Part shown: positions 12,999 to 22,918 of the stretch, one piece after another
Position numbering within the stretch: the first letter of the stretch is position 1
How the letters are laid out: every line of letters begins with the position of its first letter
From: Thelonectria olida
Taxonomy: Eukaryota > Ascomycota > Sordariomycetes > Hypocreales > Nectriaceae
NCBI GenBank assembly: GCA_020736575.1
Contig: JAGPYM010000099.1
Coordinates: 1-57,615, forward strand
Reading direction: 5' to 3'
DNA length: 57,615 bases
Notes under the pieces: model-generated
Told to the model about the DNA's origin: nothing
What the model saw: only the letters and a program-made list of their open reading frames with translations
Database searches by the model: none
Program-made: the position numbers and the translations under genes

Positions 12999-15128
12999 AT
13001 GGGTCAGAACGCGGACGGTTTAGCCAGGCTGGCTATCCTCGTCGGCATCGATTCCTACGAAGGCAATGTCCATCAGAATCTCAGAGGCTGTGTAAACGAT
13101 GTTCTTGCGGCCGAGGAGTTCTTCTTGAACAACATGAATGTTCCTCAGGGCAACATTACTAAACTTCTTGCTCCTTGCACGAACGGGACGATTGCCGGGC
13201 ACCCAGGTGCGGACTTGCCGACCTTCCACAACATCGTCAAAGCACTCGAGAAAATTCGCGACTCTGGAGACGGTGTGGAGGTTGACATTCTTTACATCCA
13301 CTATTCCGCACATGGTATCGACCTGAAGACTCCGAATCACACTCTTCCGGGGGTGAATGACAACATTACCGAGGAGAAGAACAAAATGTGGATGGCTTTG
13401 GCCACTTTCGACACCTTTTCTCAGAAAAACTATCTGTCAGGACGGCGCTTGGAGACTTTGATTCGGGGAATCATCGAGAAGAAGAGCGCTAGAGTGTGTT
13501 TGGTGCTTGACAGTTGCCATTCTGGTGGTGGGTTTCGAGGGGACGAAGACTGGGACGACTTTCAACTACGTCTCATTCAGGTGGACGACGCGGCGCTCGA
13601 TGCGATGGAAAGCCCAGATCCATCAGATCAAAATTCGACTGCCAACCCTTGCGGCTTCCGCAACAGCAAGGATCTAAAGAGTAACTGGTTAATCGCGCCA
13701 GATCGTTGTACCGTGGTCGCCGCCTGTGGCACCAATCAGACGGCAGGGGAAGCGAATTTCGGGGGCAAAATGCAGGGCGTTCTCACATATTGGATGCTTA
13801 ATGTCTTATATGGTAATCTGAACCCTGAGAGCTCATCCCAATCATCTCTAATGCCGTCCTACTCTATGCTACGGCATGATGTAGAGGAGAAGATCGGGGG
13901 ATCCCTGGGTAATCACAGTCGAACAAATCCACAAACTCCAGTGGTTTTGGGCGAAGCAGGGATCCGATTCTTTGGGAAGGATGTCATCTTTCAAAGGCCT
14001 TATTGCAAAGTCCTGGATGTGGATGCGGGAAAGCCCGGGCGGCGAGGGAAAGTCTGTCTCAATGTCGGAGAGTCACAGGGTGTGGCAGTTGACGCCGTCT
14101 ATGTCATTCTGTCGAAAGTGAGAAGTCCCGTCACCATCCGCATCGACTCTGTGTACGACTTCTATTCCATGGGTGAATTGGCTAACACTCCGGGTACAAA
14201 TATGCCAGAGATTGGGGATTTGGCCCTCCCAAAGACCTGGGCCCTTCCCAAGCCATGTCTCGTGGAACTGGACATTGATGATGACGAGAGTCGATATGTT
14301 CTGAAAGAGGAAATTGAGAAGACACCGAATCTTCTCAGCCACGACAACCTTTCTAATCTGAAGGTTGACATCAACGATAGTGGTATCTTCGAAGTCCACG
14401 AGACCTCGAGCTCTGATCCAAAGTCACGCCGCCTTCCCAGGATTCCTCTGGTAACACGTGACGAGCCACACGCGCTGCAAAAGGTTGCCTGCATTATTCG
14501 TCATATCGCTCGCTATATGAACATCCAAGGCCTCTTGGGACGGCCTAGGGCAACTGCGCAGCTGAATGGGAAACAGATCACCTGCGGCTGCTTTCATCCT
14601 AGCACAAACAACGAACTTGAAAGAGATGAGACTGGTGCCTACGTCATCACAGAGAGAGTCAGGCTCGAGCTCTCAATCAAGTATGCGGGAACTGCAGGCG
14701 AAGTACTCTGGGTGGCCATCTTTGAGCTTAACAAAGATTGGGGCATCCAAAAGGTTTTCCCAGAAGGTGAAGCTAGCCCAGGCCTCGCCCGGGGTGGTAT
14801 GTACCCCTTGGAACTCCAGTTTGAGATGGAGATACCACCGAAGTGCGTAAAGGATGATCCGTCAGAGGTGCTGGACCAGTTCATTGTCTTTGCATGTGTT
14901 GCCGACGACGGCGATATCCCGTCATGGGATGAGATTTCGCTGCCACCGTTACCAACCACTGGTTCGTCCATGGACCTCAACTACATCGACAATGGCTCTG
15001 AGAAAGAGTTCCGAAAAGTCCCTTCGTCCAGGGGTAGCAAAAATGTAAAGATTGTAAGGGACATGAGCCGACCCGTATCGCGAAATTGGACCATGATAGG
15101 ATTTGAGATACGGACCATCCCAGAATGA
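12999..15128 (+). CDS. Caspase-domain (peptidase C14) protein with long C-terminal region
   Basis: An intronless gene of 709 residues. I chose ATG 12999 (MGQNADGLARLAILVGID); the frame runs further 5' but only to a TTG, through what is probably leader. Residues about 9-310 form a caspase/metacaspase-type domain: LAILVGIDSYEG start, catalytic His105 in HYSAHGID, catalytic Cys173 in LDSCHSGGGF, then a CTVVAACGTNQTAGE segment. The His motif has Ala where YSGHG is usual. Residues about 320-709 are not a protease. One part (about 560-650, with GEVLWVAIFELNKDWGIQKVFP) recalls the beta-rich DUF4384-like tails of caspase-family proteins; this is a resemblance only. There is no membrane segment. It may be an executioner or relay protease acting with the divergent TPR-CHAT protein, by inference. 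Confidence 0.9.
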   Translation: MGQNADGLARLAILVGIDSYEGNVHQNLRGCVNDVLAAEEFFLNNMNVPQGNITKLLAPCTNGTIAGHPGADLPTFHNIVKALEKIRDSGDGVEVDILYIHYSAHGIDLKTPNHTLPGVNDNITEEKNKMWMALATFDTFSQKNYLSGRRLETLIRGIIEKKSARVCLVLDSCHSGGGFRGDEDWDDFQLRLIQVDDAALDAMESPDPSDQNSTANPCGFRNSKDLKSNWLIAPDRCTVVAACGTNQTAGEANFGGKMQGVLTYWMLNVLYGNLNPESSSQSSLMPSYSMLRHDVEEKIGGSLGNHSRTNPQTPVVLGEAGIRFFGKDVIFQRPYCKVLDVDAGKPGRRGKVCLNVGESQGVAVDAVYVILSKVRSPVTIRIDSVYDFYSMGELANTPGTNMPEIGDLALPKTWALPKPCLVELDIDDDESRYVLKEEIEKTPNLLSHDNLSNLKVDINDSGIFEVHETSSSDPKSRRLPRIPLVTRDEPHALQKVACIIRHIARYMNIQGLLGRPRATAQLNGKQITCGCFHPSTNNELERDETGAYVITERVRLELSIKYAGTAGEVLWVAIFELNKDWGIQKVFPEGEASPGLARGGMYPLELQFEMEIPPKCVKDDPSEVLDQFIVFACVADDGDIPSWDEISLPPLPTTGSSMDLNYIDNGSEKEFRKVPSSRGSKNVKIVRDMSRPVSRNWTMIGFEIRTIPE

Positions 15129-15364
15129 CTAGCAGGGATAGGTTGAGTTGACTGAGTTATTAGGGTAGTTAACTCTTACGAGCGTGGCCTGAGGAGGGTT
15201 TCGGGCTGCGGCTATAAAACTTGTTAAATTAGAGCATGTATAGAGCCTTGTGCGTAAGGAATTATATGTGTTTGATGGAAGGGGCAGGTCTAGCCGGGCT
15301 GACTAAGAAGGTTAGGGTAAAAGGCAGAAAAAGCTATATAAAAAACCCTAATATAAATATTATT

Positions 15365-15870
15365 ATCTTTACAATTGGTAATTTTTATTATTGTGTAAAC
15401 TCTTGGTATATTTTGCTGCCTAGTTGCCTTGCTCTATTTCTATTAGTATATTAGAGGCTTGAAATAAGGTTTCTTAAATAAGGTTTATTTAATAGGGACT
15501 TTTACCTTAAGACTAATTGTAAGCCCTATTAAGAAGCTTATTATAATAAATATAAGGCTGGGTTTAGCTTATATTAACCTCTATTATATGCTTAAATTAT
15601 TAGCTTTTTTAATAATAATATTAAGTTATATATTATATAATTAATTAGGTTAACTATATAAATTAAAGTTTAAAAAAGTAGTACTTTTATATTAAAAGCT
15701 TAAAATAAAGTTTTTTAAATAAGGTTTATTTAATAAAAATTTTTATATAAAACTAATTATAAACCTTATAAAAAAGCTTATTATAATAAATATAAAACTA
15801 GGTTTTACTTATATTAACCTTTATTATATGCTAGTACTAGGCTTATTTTAACAAATAATAACTATATTAG
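15365..15870. repeat. Fold-back repeat family, two partial copies downstream of the caspase gene
   Basis: At 15371-15450 lies a terminal segment (ttggtaatttttattatt ... ctgcctagttgccttgctc) that also starts the copies at 40770, 45155 and 48660. It runs into the arm sequence at 15448-15610, then a second, more RIPed arm at 15703-15870. With 7800-8165 this brackets the TPR-CHAT/caspase pair. The 15129-15364 stretch before it is the caspase 3' flank. 15871-16128 returns to normal composition with nothing recognisable. Confidence 0.72.
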
Positions 15871-16128
15871 CACCCTTTAGTACTATTTTAAAACTATTAT
15901 AGCACTATACCTACCCCCCTCTATCTCCCACTAAGATAGACTAGTTTATAACATAACTTAAATAGGGCTAATTCTAGACAAGGGACATAGACCCTCGGCC
16001 AGTATAACAGTCCGCGTCAGGCCGCCGCTATGGATAATTCTGGGCCTGGAAACGATAGGCTCCGATCACCCTCGCCCTTGGAGCGAAAAAGCATTCAATA
16101 GAATAATAAGACTCTCATCACGTTGCTG

Positions 16129-18471
16129 CTATTGACTAAACCAAGGTGTCCCTGACCGATTATCAAATTCGAGGCCTGTGGCCATCAACGGTGAAGCGCT
16201 AAGCGCCATATCGAGAAGGTTGCCGAGCACCGGGTGATACTGATACATGTCACAGCCCACTGGGAACAAGTTGCCCATGCTTGCATCGGGGCAACCAGTA
16301 CTATTAGTGCTGTGCAGAGGGGCGGTAGTGCTATTTAAAAGGGGGCTTTGGTTGAATATGTGAGGGCTGAGGGCAAAAAGACCCTTGTCGAAGAGCTGTG
16401 TGAACCATGGACTCGGGTCCCAGGTCTCCCGGCTTGCCTGGAACACCATCTTGCAATTTGTAAGTCCTGACATGCCCAGCTGGGCAACCATCTGGTTGGC
16501 GTTCTTGGTCTGCATATAGAAGACAACGGCTGCTACGAAAACCCCGTGAAAAAGTTCATGGGGAGCAGAGAAAATGTCACATCTTGTAACGACCGAACAC
16601 GCAACTAATGCGATCTGCTGCGCTGCTTGGTTCATTGCCTCGTCGATCATGTCTTGTGATGAGGGTGCTTCTGAAGCATCGTCCGGTCGCGGCTCAGCCG
16701 CACCGCTGGCAAGGTAGGTCAGGATGAGGTTGTGGTTATACATGGTGGAAAGGGTCGAGCCAAACATGTTCAGGCACTCGCCCACGTTGCCGGACCAGTT
16801 CAATTCGGGGGGCAGGTGGCTGCGCCAATCCACCAACATTTCCCTCAATGAGGCCGAAGTCATGGATGGATTAGGCCGGGGCTGGAAACGAGCTAAGATG
16901 ATGCGTCGCAGGATGACGGCCAGCTTGGTGGCATGGATTTGGTAGAGAACGGAACATGGCGCATTCTGGCTTGCCGAGTGTTCGGGAGCCATATCGTGTT
17001 GAAAGTCTCCGACGGAAAGAGCGTCTACATCGCAGTGATCCAGGTTTACCTTGAATGGACGCCCGATCAAGGCCGCAGACGACGCGTCTCTCACCACCAA
17101 GACCCACCACAGCCGCTTGAGGAGGCTCCTATCTTGAGGTCGAATGTTTGTCCCCGCCATGGATCTGTGACAACCGATTGTTTCGGCTATCGTGACGCCC
17201 ATTCCGATCCATGAATAGAAGTTCCAGTTGTCGTCAGGTCCGCCACCCCAGAAGCTCATGAGGATAGCCACCTGGAGGAGCACAATCTTGTTCGTTTCGT
17301 AACCAACATCGAAAAGTGCCTTAGCTCTAGAGTAGAATAGCCAGCGAGCCTGCTGCCGGGTTTCGAAACCCGCACGATAGAGGATCTGAGGAGGACAAAA
17401 TGTGGCAGATACGGAACACAAGGCATGGAGCAAGATCCAGGGTGTTTTGCGTAACTTGTGCTGTTCGAGGAATTCCTGGCGGTTGACTATGGGGTAGATC
17501 GGAAACACCGTGTCTAGGAAGACGGCTACCAGCGCCTCCAAGACATCGGTGGTGGGTGGTCTAAATGCCCCCATAGCTTCAACAAAAGCGAGCTCCTCAG
17601 GGCGGATGCTGGTTGGGTGGTGGTTTCGCCGTGACTCGCTGAGCAGGCCACTGGACGAGCAGGGAGGCCCCATGTGGTGTAAAAGAGGCCGTCCTGCATT
17701 CTCACCCTTGAGATCCTTGAGCACGATCGAAAGCGGAAACGACTCTCCAAGGTAGGTGATGGAGCACTTGTCCAAAACATCTTCACCATCTCGGTGCCCA
17801 TCGAGGAGTTGATTGAACATGGTGGCCCAGCTAGTTCTGTCGTATAATGAGGCATTGCCACCTTCTGGGTTTCCGGACGGCAGATCATTTGTGCCTTGGG
17901 GGATTCTGGGGTCAGGCGCGGCCGCAGAGCCTCTGGCTGCTCTCATGTCGACCGGGTCCTGGGCGAGATGGGCTTCGGCAGCATCTCGTTGTGCGCTGGG
18001 CGAGCGAGGGTTTTCGGATGCGGCATCCTGCGGCGACCCGTTGGCGGACTCGCCACTGACACCGGGAGAGCAAGGCACGCCATGATTTGGTGCATTTGAC
18101 GTCTGGCGGGCAGCCTCGTCGTTCTTGTCGCCGACGCCACTGTCTGGTTGTGCAGGGTCAGAGGCGGCGGCGGCAGGCCGAGGACGCGGTTTGCGGACGT
18201 AGATGCCTCGACGCGACTGGATCAGCCTGCAGTCAGGCTCCTGCCTCTGGATGCACCTGGTGCAGGGAGTCCCGCGCTCGCTGGCATCGCACTTGACGCG
18301 CTTCTCGTTGCAGCGACGACACGCTTTGGAAGCGCGATAGCGGACCCCTTCTGGTCTTGTCCGGGCTGATGATGGGTTTGATGACGGCGGGTGGGCCTGT
18401 GCCTGTGCCTGTGCCTGTGTCGGTGTTTGAGTCACAGGTTGCGGCGGAGGTTTGGCCATATCGGTTGCCAT
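16129..18471 (-). CDS. Zn2Cys6 transcription factor with fungal-specific TF domain
   Basis: An intronless regulator of 780 residues from ATG 18471 (MATDMAKPPP). The frame stays open to an ATG at 18567 (812 residues), but that extension looks like leader. The Zn2Cys6 cluster uses Cys51, 54, 61, 70, 73 and 81 (KACRRCNEKRVKC...CTRC), followed by a basic stretch. A low-complexity QAQAQAQA run near residue 20 comes from a short microsatellite. The middle region (about 290-560) is the fungal-specific TF domain, with FPIYPIVNRQEF, WNFYSWIGMGVTIAETIGCHR and LLKRLWWVLVVRD, resembling cutinase factor 1-type regulators. It acts in the nucleus on CGG-type sites. It is divergent to the zinc dehydrogenase gene and is probably the regulator of the following cluster, by position. 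Confidence 0.9.
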   Translation of the reverse strand: MATDMAKPPPQPVTQTPTQAQAQAQAHPPSSNPSSARTRPEGVRYRASKACRRCNEKRVKCDASERGTPCTRCIQRQEPDCRLIQSRRGIYVRKPRPRPAAAASDPAQPDSGVGDKNDEAARQTSNAPNHGVPCSPGVSGESANGSPQDAASENPRSPSAQRDAAEAHLAQDPVDMRAARGSAAAPDPRIPQGTNDLPSGNPEGGNASLYDRTSWATMFNQLLDGHRDGEDVLDKCSITYLGESFPLSIVLKDLKGENAGRPLLHHMGPPCSSSGLLSESRRNHHPTSIRPEELAFVEAMGAFRPPTTDVLEALVAVFLDTVFPIYPIVNRQEFLEQHKLRKTPWILLHALCSVSATFCPPQILYRAGFETRQQARWLFYSRAKALFDVGYETNKIVLLQVAILMSFWGGGPDDNWNFYSWIGMGVTIAETIGCHRSMAGTNIRPQDRSLLKRLWWVLVVRDASSAALIGRPFKVNLDHCDVDALSVGDFQHDMAPEHSASQNAPCSVLYQIHATKLAVILRRIILARFQPRPNPSMTSASLREMLVDWRSHLPPELNWSGNVGECLNMFGSTLSTMYNHNLILTYLASGAAEPRPDDASEAPSSQDMIDEAMNQAAQQIALVACSVVTRCDIFSAPHELFHGVFVAAVVFYMQTKNANQMVAQLGMSGLTNCKMVFQASRETWDPSPWFTQLFDKGLFALSPHIFNQSPLLNSTTAPLHSTNSTGCPDASMGNLFPVGCDMYQYHPVLGNLLDMALSASPLMATGLEFDNRSGTPWFSQ

Positions 18472-19038
18472 ATCTGCCTGTGAATCCACCGCAAGGAATA
18501 GGGACAACAATAAAGGCTTCTTCAAGACAGGTGGGTTGCGGCAGGGTGGAAATGAGGAATGAATCACTTAGCCGACACGGAAAGGCAGAGACCCTACGGA
18601 GTAGGTATCCGGGGTCTGGGGGTGGGGGAACGGAGGCTGCAGTACCCCGGACACTGCTGGGGATTTCACAGAGTATGCGATCCATCTACTTCCACATGGA
18701 CCAATCAACGGATGACACTATGAGACACTCCCGTTGGCGGCTACTGAAGAACCCGAACCCCGTATTTCACATAACCGAACATGTGGAGATACCCAAGCAA
18801 CAGCGGAGAGACAACTCCAAGGTACCTAGTGTCTAGAGAGAGATGCAGACATGATAAGCCGAAGTGGTTGAGAAAGCAGGACGGAATGGCGGCAATTGAA
18901 ATATCTCGACACTCCATCTTCCCTCACATGGCCTGCTTTCGCACCGCAGATTAAACCCCCCCCTCACCCTTGGCCCTCTTTCTCACTGTCCTCATCCTCT
19001 CTTCCTGCGGCTATCGTTGAAGAGCATCGACTGCTGCA
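18472..19038. promoter_or_regulatory. Intergenic promoter region between regulator and dehydrogenase
   Basis: 567 bp separate two divergent start codons. I see no gene here. Short pyrimidine-rich leader sequence (18955-19015, many CT/TC steps) precedes the dehydrogenase ATG. I did not find a clear repeated operator. Confidence 0.4.
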
Positions 19039-20205
19039 ATGGCTGCTGTATTGACTGCACGGCCATCTGTTACCGCCCTCCGCTTCCACAAGCGTGGCGA
19101 TATCCGTCTTGAGCAGGTCGAGCCCCAGTATGTGAACCAGTCCAACCACGGGTGTCTGTTCTTCATCTGACTCTTGTTCTCCAGAAAGTGCGGCCCTGGC
19201 GACGTCCGTGTCAAGGTTGCATACAGCGGCATCTGCGGAACCGACGTCACCGAATACATCGGCGGCCCAATCTTTCCGCCCCAAGAAGGCCATGTCCATC
19301 CACACACGGGCGTCTCGCTGCCTCTTGTCATGGGCCACGAGTTCTCCGGCACGATTGCCGAAGTTGGGTCCGGCGTCACTCATCTCAGAGTCGGTCAGTC
19401 CGTGGTTATCAGCCCTGCCTACGACCATCGTCACTACGAGACCGAGTTTTGCGAGCCCTGCAAAAACAAACAGTACAACATCTGCGACGCTTCAGCTACC
19501 ATCGGCCTCAATGCCCCCGGGGGAGGCTTCTGCGACGAAACCGTTGTCAAGGCCAGGAACTGCGTCCCCCTACCTTCCAACGTCAGTCTCAAGGCCGCTG
19601 CCTTGGTAGAGCCCTTGGCCATTGGTCGCCACTCGATAACCGGGTCAGGGTTCAAACCGGGACAGTCGGTCCTGATATGCGGTGCTGGCCCCATCGGCCT
19701 TGCTATCCTGCTGATCCTCCGTGTCATGGGCGTCAGCAAGGTCATCGTCACCGAGGTGCTCCAGTCGCGGATGGAGCAGGCTCGCAAGTTCGGGGCAGAT
19801 GCCGTCATCAACCCGCTGCAAGCTGGGTCGCAGACATTGAACGCCATCCACGAGGTTGTCGAGGGTGGTGTCGACATAGCCTTCGATGCAACCGGTCTTC
19901 AATCAACGCTGGACCTTTCCATCGCCAGTGTCAAGGCCGGGGGGGTCATCTTCAACGTCGCGATCCACAAGAAGGCACTCATCCTAAACGTCAATGATCT
20001 GGGTCTGAAGGAGAAGAGACTGCTGGGTGGGATTTGTTATTTCCAAGAAGACTTTGACGTCGTTATTGGAATGTTGGCCGAGGGCAAGCTTGATGCGGAG
20101 CAGATGATCACGTCAATTGTCCCGCTCTCCAACATTGTCAAAGGGGCTTTTGAGGAGCTGGTTCATAATCGCGAAGCCCATATCAAGATTCTAATTAAAC
20201 CTTGA
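19039..20205 (+). CDS. Zinc-dependent medium-chain dehydrogenase (2,3-butanediol/sorbitol DH type)
   Basis: Two exons, 19039-19127 and 19185-20205, with a 57-nt intron (GTATGT, branch CTGAC, CCAG) give 369 residues. Catalytic zinc ligands are Cys47 (SGICGTD), His81-Glu82 (GHEFSG) and Glu162 (VEPL). The NAD(P) Rossmann motif is GAGPIG at 186-191. The overall pattern is closest to 2,3-butanediol dehydrogenases, but polyol dehydrogenases share it. The structural-zinc lobe shows only three cysteines (119, 122, 130; FCEPCKNKQYNIC) instead of four. It would oxidise a secondary alcohol with NAD in the cytosol. Divergent from the regulator, it probably belongs to its regulon. Confidence 0.88.
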
Positions 20206-20819
20206 TAGATGCAATTGAAGAGTGCAGTTTCAACCCCGAGCATGTCATACTACCTACATGTACTTAAGGCCAAAAAGCGTTCTTCCTAAAATTGGCAAGC
20301 CTTGTTTCGATACCTATACCTAAGTGTTAACCGCTATTTCTTATAAGTTCTCCCACTGTGAGCCGAGTTTGCCTGAGGCTTGAATTTTGAAAACTGGCAT
20401 TTCTTTGAACATTGTAAGCCATCCAGTTGTCATTCACTAACGCTTTACTAAAACCTGCCAGCGGCCTTGCTCCTCCTCACGGCGGATCTCTCTTGTCTAG
20501 GTTAAGCAAATTAAGGGAGTAATTTGATCTAGTTCCTGTGTGTTAGAAAATACATGCTGGAATTATTTATGATCAGATGATTTCTCGAGCAAGTCCGGCC
20601 ACTGCTAACAAATTTCCGGAAGTTAGTTGCACACGACTTTGGTGTTTTCAGACACAGGTAAATTGAGCACCTTATAATCGTTTGGACAAGAGAATAGAAG
20701 TTGTCAACCACAATGAGAATACCCTGGAACTATCACCCCCCTCCCCTCTCAAACTCACCATCAATACCCATCCTAGCGGAATTCTACACTAGGCAGACTG
20801 ATCAGCAGGAAACCTTCAC
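20206..20819. other. Convergent 3' intergenic region
   Basis: Holds the 3' ends of the plus-strand dehydrogenase and the minus-strand transporter. No gene or RNA is recognised. Confidence 0.5.
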
Positions 20820-22918
20820 TTAATGGACGTGTTCAACCTTGACCCCTGCAGACGGATTCGCCTTCTCACGGATTTGGGAATCTCCGCTGCCAATAGGTGT
20901 CGTGGAGCCGTCGTCCTTGATAAAAAGATGATCAATCTCCTCCAGGGTCAGTCTGCTGGTCTCGGGGAACCAGAAGTAGATTGCTGGGGCCACGGCAAAG
21001 TTCTACATCATGTCAGTTCCAATCTCTCATGCAAACCAACTCACTTGAAAGACTTACACAAGCCATGAAGACCAAGTAGGCCTTCCACGCAATATTGGCG
21101 ATCATGGTGGGAGTGACCATAACAATGAGGAACACCTATGAGAGCTATGAGATGTCTGACAAGCATGGTCTTTGGGCTAGGGCACCTACAAATGCCCAGT
21201 TGACCATAACAGCAAGCGAAGTTCCCTTTGCTCTGGCCTTGAGCGGCAGAATCTCCGGAGCGTAACACCAAGGGATGGCGTTGAGGCTGGCCCCAAAGAA
21301 GAGCATGTACTGCAACAGTGGTTAGATCAGATTCTTTCTGCCATAAACCAACGGAATACTTACGATGACGAAGAAGGCTATGCTGGTCTTGCCAGTGATA
21401 GCTTCCTTGGACGTGCCTTGGTAGGACAACAGGATTGAAATGGCCATCAAGCTCAGGCCCATGCCAATGCTGCCGATTACTGTGACAGGTTTTGAGTTGA
21501 CTAAAATACCATATTGTATTGATGTGACTTACTCATTGGCTTTCTCCTCCCCATTCGGTCGAGATATAGTGCCGGAATCAGCGATCCAACGGCGAACGCC
21601 AGGTTGATGCAGCCGCCCGCGATGAGCGCCATCTCCCTTGACAGTCCGACGCTCTCTTCCAAGACAACGGCGATGTAAAATACGACCACGTTGATACCAA
21701 CCCACTAGCCTTGATTAGCTCATACCTCCAAAACCATGGTAGGGGCGAACGGACCTGGTTAAAGGAGAGGGCCATGATAGCCAGGCATACGCGCCAGCCA
21801 GTCTGGACATTATCCTGCTGGAAGAGGTGAGTCCAGTGAACGGCCGCCTCGCCTTCGACTTCTAGTGCGTCGATGATTTCCTTCTTTTCGCGCTGGAGGC
21901 TCTCGTCATCAGGGTCGAAGCCATACACCTGGCACATTACGTCGACCGCTTCGTCGACTCTACCGCGCTCGATGAGCCACCTGGGAGTCTCTGGCAGGCC
22001 GAACAGGACGATCGATATGATGATGGCGGGGATGATCTGGACAGCAATGGGCAAACGCCAGGCAATTGCTCCACCAACAAAGTCCATCCCAAAGGCAAAG
22101 AAATAAGCCACAGCTATACCCAGTGCAGTGAAAAGCACCTTTACCGAAGGAGAAAGGGGAGAGTCAGTCTAGCGATGGCCGAGCTATGTAGTCAATCACA
22201 TACCTCGGTAGTGACCAAGCGTCCTCGAACATCGCTCTTGCAGAGCTCTGCTTGGCTTGATGTACGTCAGTGCTGGCACCTCTAGACGCCGAAGGCTCTG
22301 AACATACTACATGGGAACAGTGGCCGTATCAATACCGACTCCTTGCTGGTTGTAAGTTTTCTAAACTGTCAAGGATATCCCATTGGTCGACTTACCAAAA
22401 CCCGCAACAATGCGTCCAACGATCATTTGAGGAACCTGATTTACGCTGTCAGTCTTTTTCTTTCTCCAATGCTATTGAGAGAGCAAGTACCCCGTAGGCG
22501 GAAGTCTGAAGAGTTGCACCGATGATCAAAGTCAACATGGCAAGCCAGAGCGTTGGTCTGCGACCAAGGCGACCGCCGACGAAGAAGGTGACGATACATC
22601 CTGATAGACACCCGAGATTGTAGCTGGAAACTAAAAGAGGCGCAGAGTTAGCAAGGCTTGGATGAGCGTACCAAACGCCCGCCATTGCATACCGATAATA
22701 CCGAGGAGACCGTCGGAGGGATGATCGACAATGTCCAGAAAGTCTGGGTTGGAGATCAAGCCGCCAAACACGCCTTGGTCGTATCCGAACCTGTATCAGG
22801 TAAGTCTGTGATGTCTTCGAGGCGGCATCTCTACTCACAAAAAGAAGGCGTGCAGACAGTTGGCAGTAATGGCCAGTTGGGTGTGAAGGCCCGGCTTAAA
22901 CCAAGACTTGTGAGTCAT
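20820..22918 (-). CDS. MFS sugar transporter, 12 exons
   Basis: The hand-spliced model joins 12 exons without breaking frame into 498 residues: 22918-22839, 22790-22693, 22630-22491, 22435-22396, 22341-22308, 22255-22204, 22138-21755, 21704-21533, 21479-21364, 21309-21190, 21135-21058 and 21002-20820. Sugar porter hallmarks appear in order: FGYDQGVFGG in the first membrane helix, GGRLGRRP in loop 2-3, GVGIDTATVPMYQAE, PETPRWLIERGR before the central loop, LDRMGRRKPM, WCYAPEILPLKARAKG and C-terminal PETSRLTLEEID. Length and motifs fit a plasma-membrane hexose/polyol/quinate-type importer with 12 helices; the substrate cannot be read from sequence. It lies between the zinc dehydrogenase and the SDR, so it is probably the uptake step of the cluster. 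Two acceptors are AAG, and exons 4 and 5 are only 40 and 34 nt. Confidence 0.9.
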
